Numbered from the stretch's first letter, positions 9,286 to 19,016 are shown. The stretch is DNA of 64,000 nucleotides from Actinomycetales bacterium SN12 (GCA_002837415.1 PJCV01000002.1:372001-436000); one strand, 5' to 3'. Numbers and translations are program-made. The notes: generated by a model from the sequence alone, not told the origin.

Positions 9286-12200
9286 TCACCCGACGACAGT
9301 CACGGCATCCGCAGCGCCGAGCCGCACGACCGCGTCGCCGTCATGCCGATCGGCTCGACGGTGCGAGACGAGCACGACGATCCGCTCCGTGGTGGCGTCG
9401 CGCACGTCGGCCATCATCGCCGCGGCAGTGGGCCGATCGAGGTGGGCGGTCGGCTCGTCGAGCAGGAGGATCTCGGCACGCGTGAGCAGCGCTCGCGCGA
9501 CGGCGAGCCGCTGACGCTCACCCCCCGACAGGGCGGAGCCGCCGGGGCCGACGCGAGCATCGAGGTCGCCGCCGAGCGCGCCGAGCAGACCGGCGAGGCC
9601 AGCCTTGGCCAGCACACCGCGCAGGGCACGGTCATCGGGTGCGTCGTCGCGGTCGCGGGCGAGCAGCAGGTTGCCGCGCAGTGTGGAGTCGAAGACGTAG
9701 GCGTCCTGCGGGCACCAGGCGACTCGATCGCGCCAGGCGCGCTCGTCGAAGGTCGTGATCGGCTGCCCGTCGGCGGTGATCGTTCCGGATGCCACGGGCA
9801 GAGCGCCCATCACCGCAGACAGCAGCGTGGACTTGCCGGAACCCGACGGCCCATCGAGCACCAGCCACCGGCCGCGGTCCACCTCGGCGGTGACGTTCTC
9901 GACCGCAGGGGCGGCCGTGCCCGGATAGCGGATCGTCACCGCATCCAGGGCGAGGCGATGGAGGGCATCCGGGTTCGCCGTTCCCCACTGCGGGGTGGGC
10001 GCCGGACTCAGCACGGCGTCGAGACGATGCAGCAGCACCTGCAGCGCGGGGACACGATGCACGGCGGCGACGAGGGCGGCGAGCGGCTCGAGCAGGGCGA
10101 GCGAGAGAAGCGCGACGACCGACGCCGACTCGGCGGGCAGGTCGGGTGAGAGCACCGGAACGAGCACGGCGAGCATCGTGGTCGCGATGGTGATGACGGC
10201 GGCGCCGAGTCCGGCCGACCAGGCGGCGCGTCTTTCGGCCGTGGCGAGCCGCCGAGCGTGCGCGTCGAGGTGTCGGAGCGCCTCGTCGGCGACTCCGTTC
10301 CCGCGCAGGTCGTCGGCGGCGGAGGCGAGGGCGGCGGTCGTGCGCACGATGGTCGACCGCGCCGCGACGCGCTCGGTGGTGGCGCCGCGTTCGCTGAGGA
10401 TCGCGAGCGCCGAGGCGAGGATGACGGCCGCGATCAGCACGGCGGCGACCAGCACGGTCAGGTGCGGGGTGACGAACGCGGCCGTGACGATTGTTCCCGC
10501 GACGGCCAGCAGGCCCGCGCCGAGCGGCGGGATGACGCGCGGCAGCTGGTCGCGCAGGTCGTCGGCGAGCGTGACGAGGTAGTCGAGCGGTGCGCCGCCC
10601 TCGAGCAGGCGTCGCGACCCGGCGCCGCGGGCGGCGATCGCCCGCCAGAGTCGCAGGCGCAGCGCGTCCACCACGAGGAACGTCGCGCGGTGCGTGACGA
10701 GCCGATCGGCGTAGCGGCCCGCGGCGCGCCCGATGCCGAACGCGCGCACGCCCACGATCGCGACGAGCAGGTACATGATGTACTCCTCGACGCTGGCTCG
10801 CACGATCAGCCATCCCGACACCGCGGTGAGCGCCACCGCGAGCCCTGCGGCGAGCGCGGAGAGCGCCATCGACGCGGCCCACAGCCAGGCCTGGGGGCGC
10901 AGCAGCGACGCCAGCGTGAGGCTGCGCCGCCCGGCGGTGGGCTCCGTCGTGAAGGGTGACGGCGATTCCGAAGGATGCCCGGACTGGATCGGTTCTTCAG
11001 AACCCGACTCCTGTGCCCGAGGCTCTCCCTCGCGGGCAGCATCCTGGTCGGCCACCGGATCGCCCATCGAGACGAACCGATCCGCGAGCGCCAGCGTCTC
11101 GGGTTCGTGAGTGGCGAGCACGATCGCGCACCGATCGGCGCGGCGCAGGACCGCCGCGCGCACCAGGTCCGCTGCGACGGGGTCGAGATGCGCGGTCGGC
11201 TCGTCGAGGACGAGCAGGCTGGCACCGGCATCCACCCGCGCGAGAGCACGCGCGACCGCGAGCCGGCGCTGCTCCCCCGGGCTGAGCTCGGCGACCGCCG
11301 CGTCGGCGAGACGCCCGAGACCCAGCTCGTCGAGCGCACCGGGCGCGGCACCGTACAGGGCGAGCTCCTCGCGCGGTGTCGCGGCGAAGGCGCGCGGCGC
11401 CTGTGGCGCCCAGGCCACGGCATCCGGATCCACTCCACGAACCGCTCCCGAGATCGCTGCGTCCGTGGGCAGCACCCCGGCGAGGGCAGCGAGGAGAGTC
11501 GACTTGCCCGCGCCGCTCGCACCAGTGACCGCCGTGATGCCGGAGAGCTCCGCCGTCACTGCGCGCAGCGCGGGTGCCTGGCGGCCGGGATAGGTGACCG
11601 TCAGCCCGTCGATGCGGATCGGGCCCGTCGCCTCGCCGCGCACGTCGCGCCGTCGCGGGCCGCGGAGCAGCGCCTTGGCTCGTTCGAGTGCGGAGAGGCC
11701 GTCCTGCGACGCATGGAAGGCGGTGCCGACGTCGCGCAGGGCGGTGAAGCATTCCGGCGCGAGGATGAGTGCGATGAGGGCCGGCTCCAGCGCCATGGTG
11801 CCGTTCAGCAGCCGCAGGCCGAGGAACACGGCGACCACCGCCACCGAGATCGTCGCGATGAGCTCGAGGGCGAGGGCCGACAGGAACGCCCAGCGCAGCG
11901 TCTCCTCGGTGCGCTGCCGGTAGCGGCGCTGGATGCCATCGAGCGCACGCGTCTGCTCATCGACGCGGCCCAGCCCGACGAGCACGGGCAGTCCGCGAGC
12001 GAGCTCGGTGAGGTGGTCGGCGAGGCGGGTGAGAACGGTGAGCGCCGCGTCGGTGCGCTGCTGCGTGTGCTTGCCGATCAGGATCATGAACAGCGGCACG
12101 AGCGGCACGGTGATCACGATGATGAGAGCGCTGACCCCGTCGGCGGCCAGGATCCGCGCGCCGACCAGCAGCGGCACCACCGCCGCCGCGATCAGGGCGG

Positions 12201-12684
12201 GCAGCGACTGGATGAAGTAGTCATCGAGGTCGTCGAGACCATCGGCCGCGAGCACGGCGGTGCCGCCGCCGCTGCCGCTGCCGCCGCTGCCACCGCCGTC
12301 TGCGATGCGCCGCCACAGACTCCGGCGGAGGCCGCGCTTCACGTCGGTCGCGACGCGGCGCGAGACGACGGAGGCGGCCCACTCCGCACCGGCCCGCAGC
12401 AGCGCTCCGGCGACACCGAGGATGAGGATGGTGCGGGTGGCGTCGGGAGCGAGACCGGATGCTGCGAGGCCGGCGATCCCACGGGCGACCGCCTCCGCGA
12501 TGAGCACGAGCCCGAGGGCGCGGGCTGCGGCGAGCAGTCCGAGTGCGTACAGTGACCGCTTCGGCACCGACGACAGATCGGGCCGGCGACGGGGAGCCTG
12601 AGCGCGCGACGCCTCGACCGCCCACGGGTCGTTCGGGATGGGCTCGGGCTGGGTCGGGTCGGCCTGGGTCGGTTGGGCGCTCAC
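9286..12684 (-). CDS. cydDC: Fused CydDC thiol-reductant ABC exporter
   Basis: Single 1132-residue polypeptide joining CydD and CydC, the ABC exporter of glutathione/cysteine-type reductants required for cytochrome bd assembly. Two complete transmembrane-plus-ATPase halves are visible: first Walker A GASGAGKST (about residue 390) and signature LSPGEQRRLAV; second Walker A GPSGSGKST (about 945), signature LSGGERQRLAV and Walker B LLLDEPTAHLD. The fusion point lies near residue 560-590, in a charged linker. Many actinobacteria carry the two as separate genes or as this fusion. An operator matching the cydAB array spans 12692-12708, just upstream of the start, so it should be expressed with cydAB. 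Confidence 0.93.
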   Translation of the reverse strand: MSAQPTQADPTQPEPIPNDPWAVEASRAQAPRRRPDLSSVPKRSLYALGLLAAARALGLVLIAEAVARGIAGLAASGLAPDATRTILILGVAGALLRAGAEWAASVVSRRVATDVKRGLRRSLWRRIADGGGSGGSGSGGGTAVLAADGLDDLDDYFIQSLPALIAAAVVPLLVGARILAADGVSALIIVITVPLVPLFMILIGKHTQQRTDAALTVLTRLADHLTELARGLPVLVGLGRVDEQTRALDGIQRRYRQRTEETLRWAFLSALALELIATISVAVVAVFLGLRLLNGTMALEPALIALILAPECFTALRDVGTAFHASQDGLSALERAKALLRGPRRRDVRGEATGPIRIDGLTVTYPGRQAPALRAVTAELSGITAVTGASGAGKSTLLAALAGVLPTDAAISGAVRGVDPDAVAWAPQAPRAFAATPREELALYGAAPGALDELGLGRLADAAVAELSPGEQRRLAVARALARVDAGASLLVLDEPTAHLDPVAADLVRAAVLRRADRCAIVLATHEPETLALADRFVSMGDPVADQDAAREGEPRAQESGSEEPIQSGHPSESPSPFTTEPTAGRRSLTLASLLRPQAWLWAASMALSALAAGLAVALTAVSGWLIVRASVEEYIMYLLVAIVGVRAFGIGRAAGRYADRLVTHRATFLVVDALRLRLWRAIAARGAGSRRLLEGGAPLDYLVTLADDLRDQLPRVIPPLGAGLLAVAGTIVTAAFVTPHLTVLVAAVLIAAVILASALAILSERGATTERVAARSTIVRTTAALASAADDLRGNGVADEALRHLDAHARRLATAERRAAWSAGLGAAVITIATTMLAVLVPVLSPDLPAESASVVALLSLALLEPLAALVAAVHRVPALQVLLHRLDAVLSPAPTPQWGTANPDALHRLALDAVTIRYPGTAAPAVENVTAEVDRGRWLVLDGPSGSGKSTLLSAVMGALPVASGTITADGQPITTFDERAWRDRVAWCPQDAYVFDSTLRGNLLLARDRDDAPDDRALRGVLAKAGLAGLLGALGGDLDARVGPGGSALSGGERQRLAVARALLTRAEILLLDEPTAHLDRPTAAAMMADVRDATTERIVVLVSHRRADRHDGDAVVRLGAADAVTVVG

Positions 12685-12691
12685 ACCCTAA

Positions 12692-12708
12692 TTCTACCGG
12701 CCGTAGAA
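12692..12708. promoter_or_regulatory. BlaI-type operator at the cydDC start
   Basis: TTCTACCGGCCGTAGAA has TTCTAC/GTAGAA arms with the same 17-bp length as the cydAB array. It lies 8 bp from the cydDC start codon, where binding would block transcription. Confidence 0.7.
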
Positions 12709-12727
12709 GACGGGAGCGGACGTCGGG

Positions 12728-14335
12728 TCAGAAGGGCGATCCGGCTTGCTGCGCGGTCGGCGATTCCCACCGGCCGACGGGCGGTTCGGAGCTCGACGGC
12801 ACGAACATCACTCGACGCGGCACCGGGTCGGGGTGGATCCTGCCGGTGGGGCTGACCCACCGGAGGCTCTGATCGGGCTGCTGCCTCGCCTTCCAGCGCG
12901 CCGCATCCGGAACGTCCGGATGCTTGAGGGCATGGTGGGTCTTGCAGAGGTGCGCGAGATTGCCGACCGACGTGGGGCCGCCGAGTGCCCAATCGAGATT
13001 GTGGTCGAGTTCGCTGCGGTGCACCGGCATCCGGCAGCCGGGGAATCTGCAGTGCTGGTCTCGCGCGCGCAGGAACCTTCTCATCGGCTCGGTCGGGGTG
13101 TACGTGTCGGTCTCGGTGATCATGCCGGTCGAGGTGAGGAACAGTCGCGTCCACCCCGTGCTTCCGCCGGCGAGCGACCGTGCGATGTCGGGATGCAGCG
13201 GACCGTGGCCGTCGAGCTCGGCGGGCCGGTCGTCGTCGCCATGGAGAGTGGTCGCGGCAACCGTGACCTGGATTCTCGCGCGGATGCCGGCGAGCGCGGT
13301 TCCATGCGCATCGGATGGAGCGGACGTGAGCAGCAGGTCGGCGAGCAGGTCGGCTCGCAGTTGATCGAACGTCCTCGGGCAGACCGGAAGGCGAGTGATG
13401 CACGGGCTGTCGGGATCGACCCGAGGATCGGTCCAGAAGCTGAGGTCGAGTTCCGGCGGAAGGCCGAACGGGTACGGGTCATCGTCGAGGCAAGCACCAC
13501 CAGCAGGAGCACCACCGTCGACGGATTCGGCGTCAGCACGACCTTCGGCGTCGGTATCGGTGTCGGTGTCGGTGTCGGTATCGGCATGCTCACGTCGCTC
13601 GTGCGCCTGAAACTCGGCCTCCCACGCCGCCCACTCGGCTTCAGTGGGCTCGCTCGGCGGCAGGATGCCCTCGCGGTCGTCGGAGCGCCCAGACAGGTGA
13701 CGCGCCATCGCGGTGAGTCGGTCGTGGATCGCCACGGCCAGGTATTCGGGCAGCACCGCCTGCAGCAGCGCGAGGCCGTCGCCCACCGACCGGACGGTCA
13801 CCGACCGCTCTTCCTCAGCCTTCTTGAGTCGCTCGACCACGGTGACACCGGCGAGCGCGGCAGCGACCTGACGTGCGTGCGCCTTCGTGCGCATGGCCGT
13901 GTCTCTCTCCGCGACCTCCAGCACCGCCTGCTCGTACAGTCCGAGAGTCTCGGGAGCCACGTCGCCGAGATCGACCGCATCGCGCACGGGCTGGGATTCG
14001 GCGAGCACATGCCGCACGTGCGACGGGCCGATGCGCCCCTTGCCGAACGCGTCGCGCACCGCGGGGAACTGACCCAGCATCCGGGCATCCGAGAAGGCGA
14101 ACTCCATCGACCCCTTCGAGATCCGGCTCGCCGCCGCGTACTCGGCCAGCATCGAGCGCTCGATGGCCTTCCGGTGGCCCGGCTCCGACGCGATCTCCTC
14201 TTCGAACAGCTCCCAGCGCTCGCCGAGCAGTGCCGCAGCCTCAGCTTCGAGGCGAGTGATCTGCTCTCGCGTCGCCGCCCACTTCTCGAGCAGCGCCTCA
14301 CGCCGCTGAAGAAGTGCATCGAGCTTCGAGGTCAT
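12728..14335 (-). CDS. DUF222-type HNH endonuclease
   Basis: A 535-residue protein with an N-terminal DUF222 helical region (about 1-230), a Thr/Asp linker, and a C-terminal HNH nuclease segment near residues 410-470. Conserved HNH elements are CRFPGC, SELDHNLDWALGG and LAHLCKTHH. Such genes occur in many copies in Microbacteriaceae genomes and their role is unsettled; a second copy begins at the right end of this window. The linker is a run of alternating Asp-Thr encoded by a hexanucleotide repeat (13550-13586). TAGAAT lies exactly 6 nt before the ATG, so it is probably leaderless. Confidence 0.9.
   Translation of the reverse strand: MTSKLDALLQRREALLEKWAATREQITRLEAEAAALLGERWELFEEEIASEPGHRKAIERSMLAEYAAASRISKGSMEFAFSDARMLGQFPAVRDAFGKGRIGPSHVRHVLAESQPVRDAVDLGDVAPETLGLYEQAVLEVAERDTAMRTKAHARQVAAALAGVTVVERLKKAEEERSVTVRSVGDGLALLQAVLPEYLAVAIHDRLTAMARHLSGRSDDREGILPPSEPTEAEWAAWEAEFQAHERREHADTDTDTDTDTDAEGRADAESVDGGAPAGGACLDDDPYPFGLPPELDLSFWTDPRVDPDSPCITRLPVCPRTFDQLRADLLADLLLTSAPSDAHGTALAGIRARIQVTVAATTLHGDDDRPAELDGHGPLHPDIARSLAGGSTGWTRLFLTSTGMITETDTYTPTEPMRRFLRARDQHCRFPGCRMPVHRSELDHNLDWALGGPTSVGNLAHLCKTHHALKHPDVPDAARWKARQQPDQSLRWVSPTGRIHPDPVPRRVMFVPSSSEPPVGRWESPTAQQAGSPF
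13550..13586. repeat. Hexanucleotide (GGTGTC/GGTATC) repeat encoding Asp-Thr
   Basis: A short tandem run of GGTGTC/GGTATC-type units that encodes alternating Asp and Thr in the HNH protein linker. Unit length is a multiple of three, so copy-number change lengthens the linker without shifting the frame. Confidence 0.8.
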
Positions 14336-14341
14336 GCCTCT

Positions 14342-14347
14342 ATTCTA
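14342..14347 (-). promoter_or_regulatory. -10 box of a leaderless promoter (HNH gene)
   Basis: TAGAAT on the minus strand ends 6 nt before the ATG at 14335. There is no ribosome binding site. Confidence 0.55.
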
Positions 14348-14428
14348 GTACAGAACTTCGAATAAGCAAGAGAAACCGCTGATCCCGTGGAGAATTTCCC
14401 GGCCGCTCCTGCAACGACGCAAGTGCCG

Positions 14429-17400
14429 TCAGACGCCTGCGGGCTCTGCCTTCACCGGCTCGGGGAACATCGCTGTGAACAGGTTGCCGACCCACTCGAT
14501 CAGATCAGCATCCGTGGGCATCGGCACGACCAGCGCCTCTCCCCCGCCGACCAGCTTGGCCTTCGGATACAGCCGCTGCAGGCGCACCTTCATCGAGTCC
14601 TCGAAGCGGGCGGGCGCGATGCGCAGGTTCGAGCCCATCGCGACGACATCCGACAGCCCGGCCCGCGCCGCTCGCCGGCGCAGACGCGCCACGGTGACCA
14701 GCGTGGTGACCTCGTCGGGGAAGGCCCCGTAGCGGTCGACGAGCTCCTCGACCACCAGGTCGATGGCATCGTCTGCGGCCGACACCGTGGCCGCAGACGA
14801 CAGCTTCTGATAGGCCTCCAGGCGCAGCCGCTCGCTGTCGATGTAGTACTCGGGGATGCGGGCATCCACCGGCAGCTCGAGGCGCAGCTCGACCTCGGAG
14901 TTCGTGTCCTCGCCGCGGAACGTCGCCACCGCCTCGCCGATCATGCGCAGGTAGAGGTCGAAGCCGACCCCGGCGATGTGACCGGCCTGCTCGCCGCCGA
15001 GCAGGTTGCCCGCGCCGCGCAGCTCGAGGTCCTTCAGCGCGACCTGCATGCCCGAGCCGAGCTCGTTGTTCACCGCGATGGTCTGCAGGCGGTCGGCGGC
15101 CGTCTCGCTCAGCGGCTTCATGTCGTCGTAGAGGAAGTAGGCGTAGGCGCGCTCGCGTCCTCGGCCGACGCGGCCGCGCAGCTGGTGCAGCTGGGAGAGT
15201 CCGTACTTGTCGGCGCGGTCGATGATGATCGTGTTCGCGTTCGAGATGTCGAGTCCGGTCTCGATGATGGTGGTCGAGACGAGCACGTCGTACTTGCGCT
15301 CCCAGAAGTCGTCGACCACCTGCTCGAGCTGGTGCTCGCCCATCTTGCCGTGCGCCACGGCGATGCGCGCCTCCGGCACGAGCTCGGCGAGCTCGGAGGC
15401 GACGCGCTGGATCGACTGCACGCGGTTGTGCACGAAGAACACCTGCCCCTCGCGCAGGATCTCGCGGCGGATCGCCGCGGCGATCTGCTTGTCGCTGCGC
15501 GGGCCGACGAACGAGAGGATCGGATGCCTGTCCTCCGGCGGCGTCTGCAGCGTCGACATCTCGCGGATGCCGGTGACCGCCATCTCGAGCGTGCGAGGAA
15601 TGGGCGTCGCGCTCATCGCGAGGATGTCGACGTTCATCTTCAGCTTCTTCAGCGCGTCCTTGTGCTCGACACCGAAGCGCTGCTCCTCGTCGATGATCAT
15701 GAGCCCCAGATCCTTGAAGATGACCTGGTCGGTGAGGATGCGGTGCGTGCCGATGACCATGTCGACCGAGCCGTCGACCAGGCCCTGCAGCGTGAGCCGG
15801 GCCTCCTTATCGCTCTGGAACCGCGAGAGCGGGCGCACCTTCACCGGGAACCCGGCGAAGCGCTCGGTGAACGTCTCGAGGTGCTGCTTGACGAGCAGAG
15901 TCGTCGGCACGAGCATCGCGACCTGCTTGCCCTCCTGGATCGCCTTGAACGCCGCGCGCACGGCGACCTCGGTCTTGCCGAACCCCACGTCGCCCGAGAG
16001 CAGGCGGTCCATCGGGATCGGCCGCTCCATGTCGGCCTTGATCTCCTCGATCGTCTGCAGCTGGTCGTGGGTCTCAGCGAACGGGAACGCCTCCTCCAGC
16101 TCGCGCTGCCAGGGCGTGTCGGGCCCGAACGCGTGGCCCTTCGAGCTCATCCGCGCCGAGTACAGCTTCACGAGCTCGACGGCGATGTCGCGCACTGCCC
16201 GACGCGCCTTGCCCTTCGCAGCCGCCCAGTCGCTGCCGCCCATCTTCGACAGCGTGGGCGCGTCACCACCGACGTACTTCGAGAGCAGGTCGAGCTGATC
16301 GGTCGGCACGAAGAGCTTGTCGCCCGGGTAGCCGCGCTTCGAGGGCGCGTACTCGAGCACGAGGTACTCGCGGGTGGTCTTCACCGCGTTGCGTCCGCCC
16401 GACGACACCTCGCGCTTGGTCAGCTCCACGAAGCGGCCGATGCCGTGCGTGGAGTGCACGACGAAGTCGCCCTGCTTCAGCTGCAGCGGGTCGACGACGT
16501 TGCGCCGGCGCGATGCCAGCTTCTTGACCGTGCGCTGGTCGCCGCCGATCGTGCGGCCGTAGAACTCGTTGTCGGTGAGCACCGCGATCCGGGCATCCGG
16601 CACCTGGAAACCCGACTCGACCGACCCGGCGACCAGCGTCGCCACCCCGCCCTCGGGCTCGTCGGTCAGCTGCTCCACGATCCGCGCGGCGAGGCCGCGG
16701 TCGCTGAGCACATCTCGCGCGCGCTCGACGAGGCCCTGCCCCGAAGAGATCACGACGACACGCCAGCCCTCGCCGAGCCGCGCCTCGACGAACGCGATCG
16801 CACCGTCGACGTTCCCGTGGAACGACGGGATGATCGACGCATCGAGGTTCTCGGCCGCATCGTCGTCGACGGCGAACGGGGTGACCCGCCACCAGACGCC
16901 GTCGCGCTCGTGCACGATCTCGCGCATGCGCCCCAGGCTGATGAAGTCCCCCGCGCCGAGGTCGATAGGCGCCGAGGCGCCCGAGGTCGCGGCGCTCCAC
17001 GCCGCGTCGAGGAACTCGCGGTTCGTCTCGCCGAGGTTCTGCGCGCGCGAGCTGGCGCGCTCGGGGTCGACGACGGCGGTGGCCGATCCCTCGGGCAGGT
17101 ACTCGACGAGCGTCATCAGCGGACCGGAGACGACCGGCAGCAGCGATTCCATGCCCTCGACCGGGATGCCCTGAGACATCTTCTCGAGCATCGCCGACAT
17201 CGCGGGGAAGCGGCCGACCAGCTCGCCGGCGCGCTCGCGCACCTCGGCGGTGAGCAGCAGCTCGCGGCTCGCGGCGAGCGAGACCGATTCGACATCTCCC
17301 GGCAGAGAGCGCTGGTCGGCGACTGAGAAGGCGCGGATCTGGTCGACCTCGTCGCCGAAGAACTCCACCCGCAGCGGGTGGTCGGCCGTGGGCGGGAAGA

Positions 17401-17965
17401 CGTCGAGGATGCCGCCGCGCACGGCGAACTCGCCACGGCGCGAGACCATGTCGACGCGGGAGTAGGCACGCTCGACGAGCTGCTCGACCGCGTCCTCCAG
17501 CTCGATGCCGCGCCCGCCGACACGCAGTTCGAGGGGTGCGGCGTCGCCGAGGTTGGCGGCGAGCGGCTGCAGCGCAGCGCGCACCGAGGCCACGACGACG
17601 AGCGGCTTCTCACCCGTCCAGGTCACGATGCGGCGCAGCGTGTCGAGCCGCTTGCCGACCGTGTCGGGGCTGGGGCTCAGCCGCTCGTGCGGCAGGGTCT
17701 CCCACGCGGGGAAGGTGAGGATCTCGGCGTCGTCCAGGTAGGCGGCGAGCGCGGCCGCGACGGATTCGGCGCGACGGCCGGTGGGCGTGATGACGAGCGC
17801 GGACGCCGGTCTGCCCGTCGACGCGCGCTTGCGCAGCAGGCCCGCGATGATCGGGGCGTCGAGTCCGTCGACGGCCGAGATCTCGGCATCGGTCTGCGCC
17901 CAGGTGAGGGCGTCGCGGTACAGGTTCGCCTCTTCCAAGGCGCGCAGGATCCCCGGAACAGTCAC
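14429..17965 (-). CDS. mfd: Transcription-repair coupling factor Mfd
   Basis: Removes RNA polymerase stalled at DNA lesions and recruits UvrA. The 1178-residue product has the expected order: UvrB-homology module (about 1-350), the RNA-polymerase-interacting CarD-like domain (about 490-560, QGDFVVHSTHGIGRF), a superfamily-2 translocase with Walker A SGDVGFGKTE (about 660) and DEEQ box (about 757), the helicase lobe ending in RGRVGRGRE, and a C-terminal regulatory domain. The start is a GTG with TAGAAT exactly 6 nt upstream, suggesting a leaderless transcript. It is 9 bp downstream of the DMT exporter stop, on the same strand, and may also be co-transcribed with it. Confidence 0.97.
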   Translation of the reverse strand: MTVPGILRALEEANLYRDALTWAQTDAEISAVDGLDAPIIAGLLRKRASTGRPASALVITPTGRRAESVAAALAAYLDDAEILTFPAWETLPHERLSPSPDTVGKRLDTLRRIVTWTGEKPLVVVASVRAALQPLAANLGDAAPLELRVGGRGIELEDAVEQLVERAYSRVDMVSRRGEFAVRGGILDVFPPTADHPLRVEFFGDEVDQIRAFSVADQRSLPGDVESVSLAASRELLLTAEVRERAGELVGRFPAMSAMLEKMSQGIPVEGMESLLPVVSGPLMTLVEYLPEGSATAVVDPERASSRAQNLGETNREFLDAAWSAATSGASAPIDLGAGDFISLGRMREIVHERDGVWWRVTPFAVDDDAAENLDASIIPSFHGNVDGAIAFVEARLGEGWRVVVISSGQGLVERARDVLSDRGLAARIVEQLTDEPEGGVATLVAGSVESGFQVPDARIAVLTDNEFYGRTIGGDQRTVKKLASRRRNVVDPLQLKQGDFVVHSTHGIGRFVELTKREVSSGGRNAVKTTREYLVLEYAPSKRGYPGDKLFVPTDQLDLLSKYVGGDAPTLSKMGGSDWAAAKGKARRAVRDIAVELVKLYSARMSSKGHAFGPDTPWQRELEEAFPFAETHDQLQTIEEIKADMERPIPMDRLLSGDVGFGKTEVAVRAAFKAIQEGKQVAMLVPTTLLVKQHLETFTERFAGFPVKVRPLSRFQSDKEARLTLQGLVDGSVDMVIGTHRILTDQVIFKDLGLMIIDEEQRFGVEHKDALKKLKMNVDILAMSATPIPRTLEMAVTGIREMSTLQTPPEDRHPILSFVGPRSDKQIAAAIRREILREGQVFFVHNRVQSIQRVASELAELVPEARIAVAHGKMGEHQLEQVVDDFWERKYDVLVSTTIIETGLDISNANTIIIDRADKYGLSQLHQLRGRVGRGRERAYAYFLYDDMKPLSETAADRLQTIAVNNELGSGMQVALKDLELRGAGNLLGGEQAGHIAGVGFDLYLRMIGEAVATFRGEDTNSEVELRLELPVDARIPEYYIDSERLRLEAYQKLSSAATVSAADDAIDLVVEELVDRYGAFPDEVTTLVTVARLRRRAARAGLSDVVAMGSNLRIAPARFEDSMKVRLQRLYPKAKLVGGGEALVVPMPTDADLIEWVGNLFTAMFPEPVKAEPAGV

Positions 17966-17971
17966 CGGACG

Positions 17972-17977
17972 ATTCTA
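17972..17977 (-). promoter_or_regulatory. -10 box of a leaderless promoter (mfd)
   Basis: TAGAAT ends 6 nt before the GTG start of mfd and overlaps the stop codon of the upstream gene. Confidence 0.5.
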
Positions 17978-18931
17978 GCCGCGACGGTCGACGTCGGGCT
18001 CGCCGACGCCGGGGGCACCGGGATCGCTCGGCAGCGGCAGGTGGCGGCGCCCCCGTCGGCTGCGCCGCGAGCCTCGGAATCCCTCCACCGCCAGCACCGC
18101 GAGCGCGACGGCGAGGATGACGTAGACCAGGGCGTCCGCGCCCTGCATCCGCTCACCCAGCAGCAGCGCGACCCCGACCAGCAGCACCGGCTCGACATAG
18201 CTGAGCAGGCCGAACACCGGCAACGGCAGCAGCGTCGCTGCCGCGAGATAGAGCGACATCGCGGCAGCGCTGGCGAGCCCGATACCCGCGAGGCCCGCCA
18301 GCTCCGCAGCCGACAGAGCGCCGGGCGCGGCTGTGCTGAGGAAGATCACCGCCAGCGGCACCATCAGCAGCGATTCAGCACCGAACACGATCGGACCGTC
18401 GAGGCCGAAGCGCTGCCGCACCACGAAGTAGACGGTGTACGGCAGGCAGATCGACAGGGTGACCCACGACAGCTGCGGGGTGGCGGCGACCTTCACGGCG
18501 ACGGCGACGGCCGCGAGAGACACGACGAGCCACTGCATCCGGCTCACCGGCGCTCGCAGCAGGAAGCGCCCGCCGAGCACGAGGCAGATCGGCAGCAGCA
18601 GGTAGCCGAGTGAGGTGTCGAGGGCGTGCCCGTGCATGGGCGCCCACATGAAGAGCCAGAGCTGGAAGCCGATGATCGCAGCAAGGCCGGCCAGCAGAAG
18701 CGGCATCCACCAGCGACCGCGCAGTCGCCGGCCGAGCCCGCGCAGCTGCTCGCGGGCAAGCGGATGCAGCAGGGCGAGCGCATAGCAGGCGAAGGTGACG
18801 AGGATGCGCCAGGCGAAGACCACCTCGGCGGACGAGCTCAGGATGCCGGCGAGGAAGAAGATCACGCCGAACAGCACCGAGGCGAGCACGGACGCCAGCA
18901 CACCGCGAGGCGATGTGTGCTGCACCGCCAC
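17975..18931 (-). CDS. EamA/DMT-family transporter
   Basis: Ten-helix drug/metabolite-type exporter of the EamA family; substrate unknown. I place the start at a GTG at 18931 because AAGGAGG sits 7-8 nt upstream; the frame stays open to 19090, but that form would overlap the divergent acetyltransferase gene. The resulting protein has 318 residues, an internal repeat of two five-helix halves, and a basic C-terminal tail (RGSRRSRRGRRH). It is divergent from the GNAT gene and immediately upstream of mfd. Confidence 0.85.
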   Translation of the reverse strand: MAVQHTSPRGVLASVLASVLFGVIFFLAGILSSSAEVVFAWRILVTFACYALALLHPLAREQLRGLGRRLRGRWWMPLLLAGLAAIIGFQLWLFMWAPMHGHALDTSLGYLLLPICLVLGGRFLLRAPVSRMQWLVVSLAAVAVAVKVAATPQLSWVTLSICLPYTVYFVVRQRFGLDGPIVFGAESLLMVPLAVIFLSTAAPGALSAAELAGLAGIGLASAAAMSLYLAAATLLPLPVFGLLSYVEPVLLVGVALLLGERMQGADALVYVILAVALAVLAVEGFRGSRRSRRGRRHLPLPSDPGAPGVGEPDVDRRG

Positions 18932-19004
18932 GTCCGCCTCCTTCTGCCCACCGGCGACCGCCGGCGCATCGCGTCTCAGGATATCCCCGCCCACCGGCGG
19001 CGGA

Positions 19005-19010
19005 TAACGT
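19005..19010 (+). promoter_or_regulatory. -10 box of a leaderless promoter (GNAT gene)
   Basis: TAACGT ends 6 nt before the ATG at 19017; no Shine-Dalgarno sequence is present. Confidence 0.5.
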
Positions 19011-19016
19011 TGCCGG

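Noticed and set aside
10975..12555. A 526-codon plus-strand frame
   Set aside because: Antisense to cydDC; composition is Arg/Glu/Gly-rich without hydrophobic core.
12746..14365. A 539-codon plus-strand frame
   Set aside because: Antisense to the HNH gene, which has clear domain motifs.
14336..14365. A BlaI-type operator upstream of the HNH gene (TTCTAG...AGAA)
   Set aside because: Arm sequence and spacing do not match the 17-bp cyd motif; the TAGAAT is better explained as a -10 box.
14387..17326. A 979-codon open frame on the plus strand
   Set aside because: It lies entirely opposite mfd, has low-complexity Arg/His/Asp-rich content and no homology; a by-product of GC-rich codon positions.
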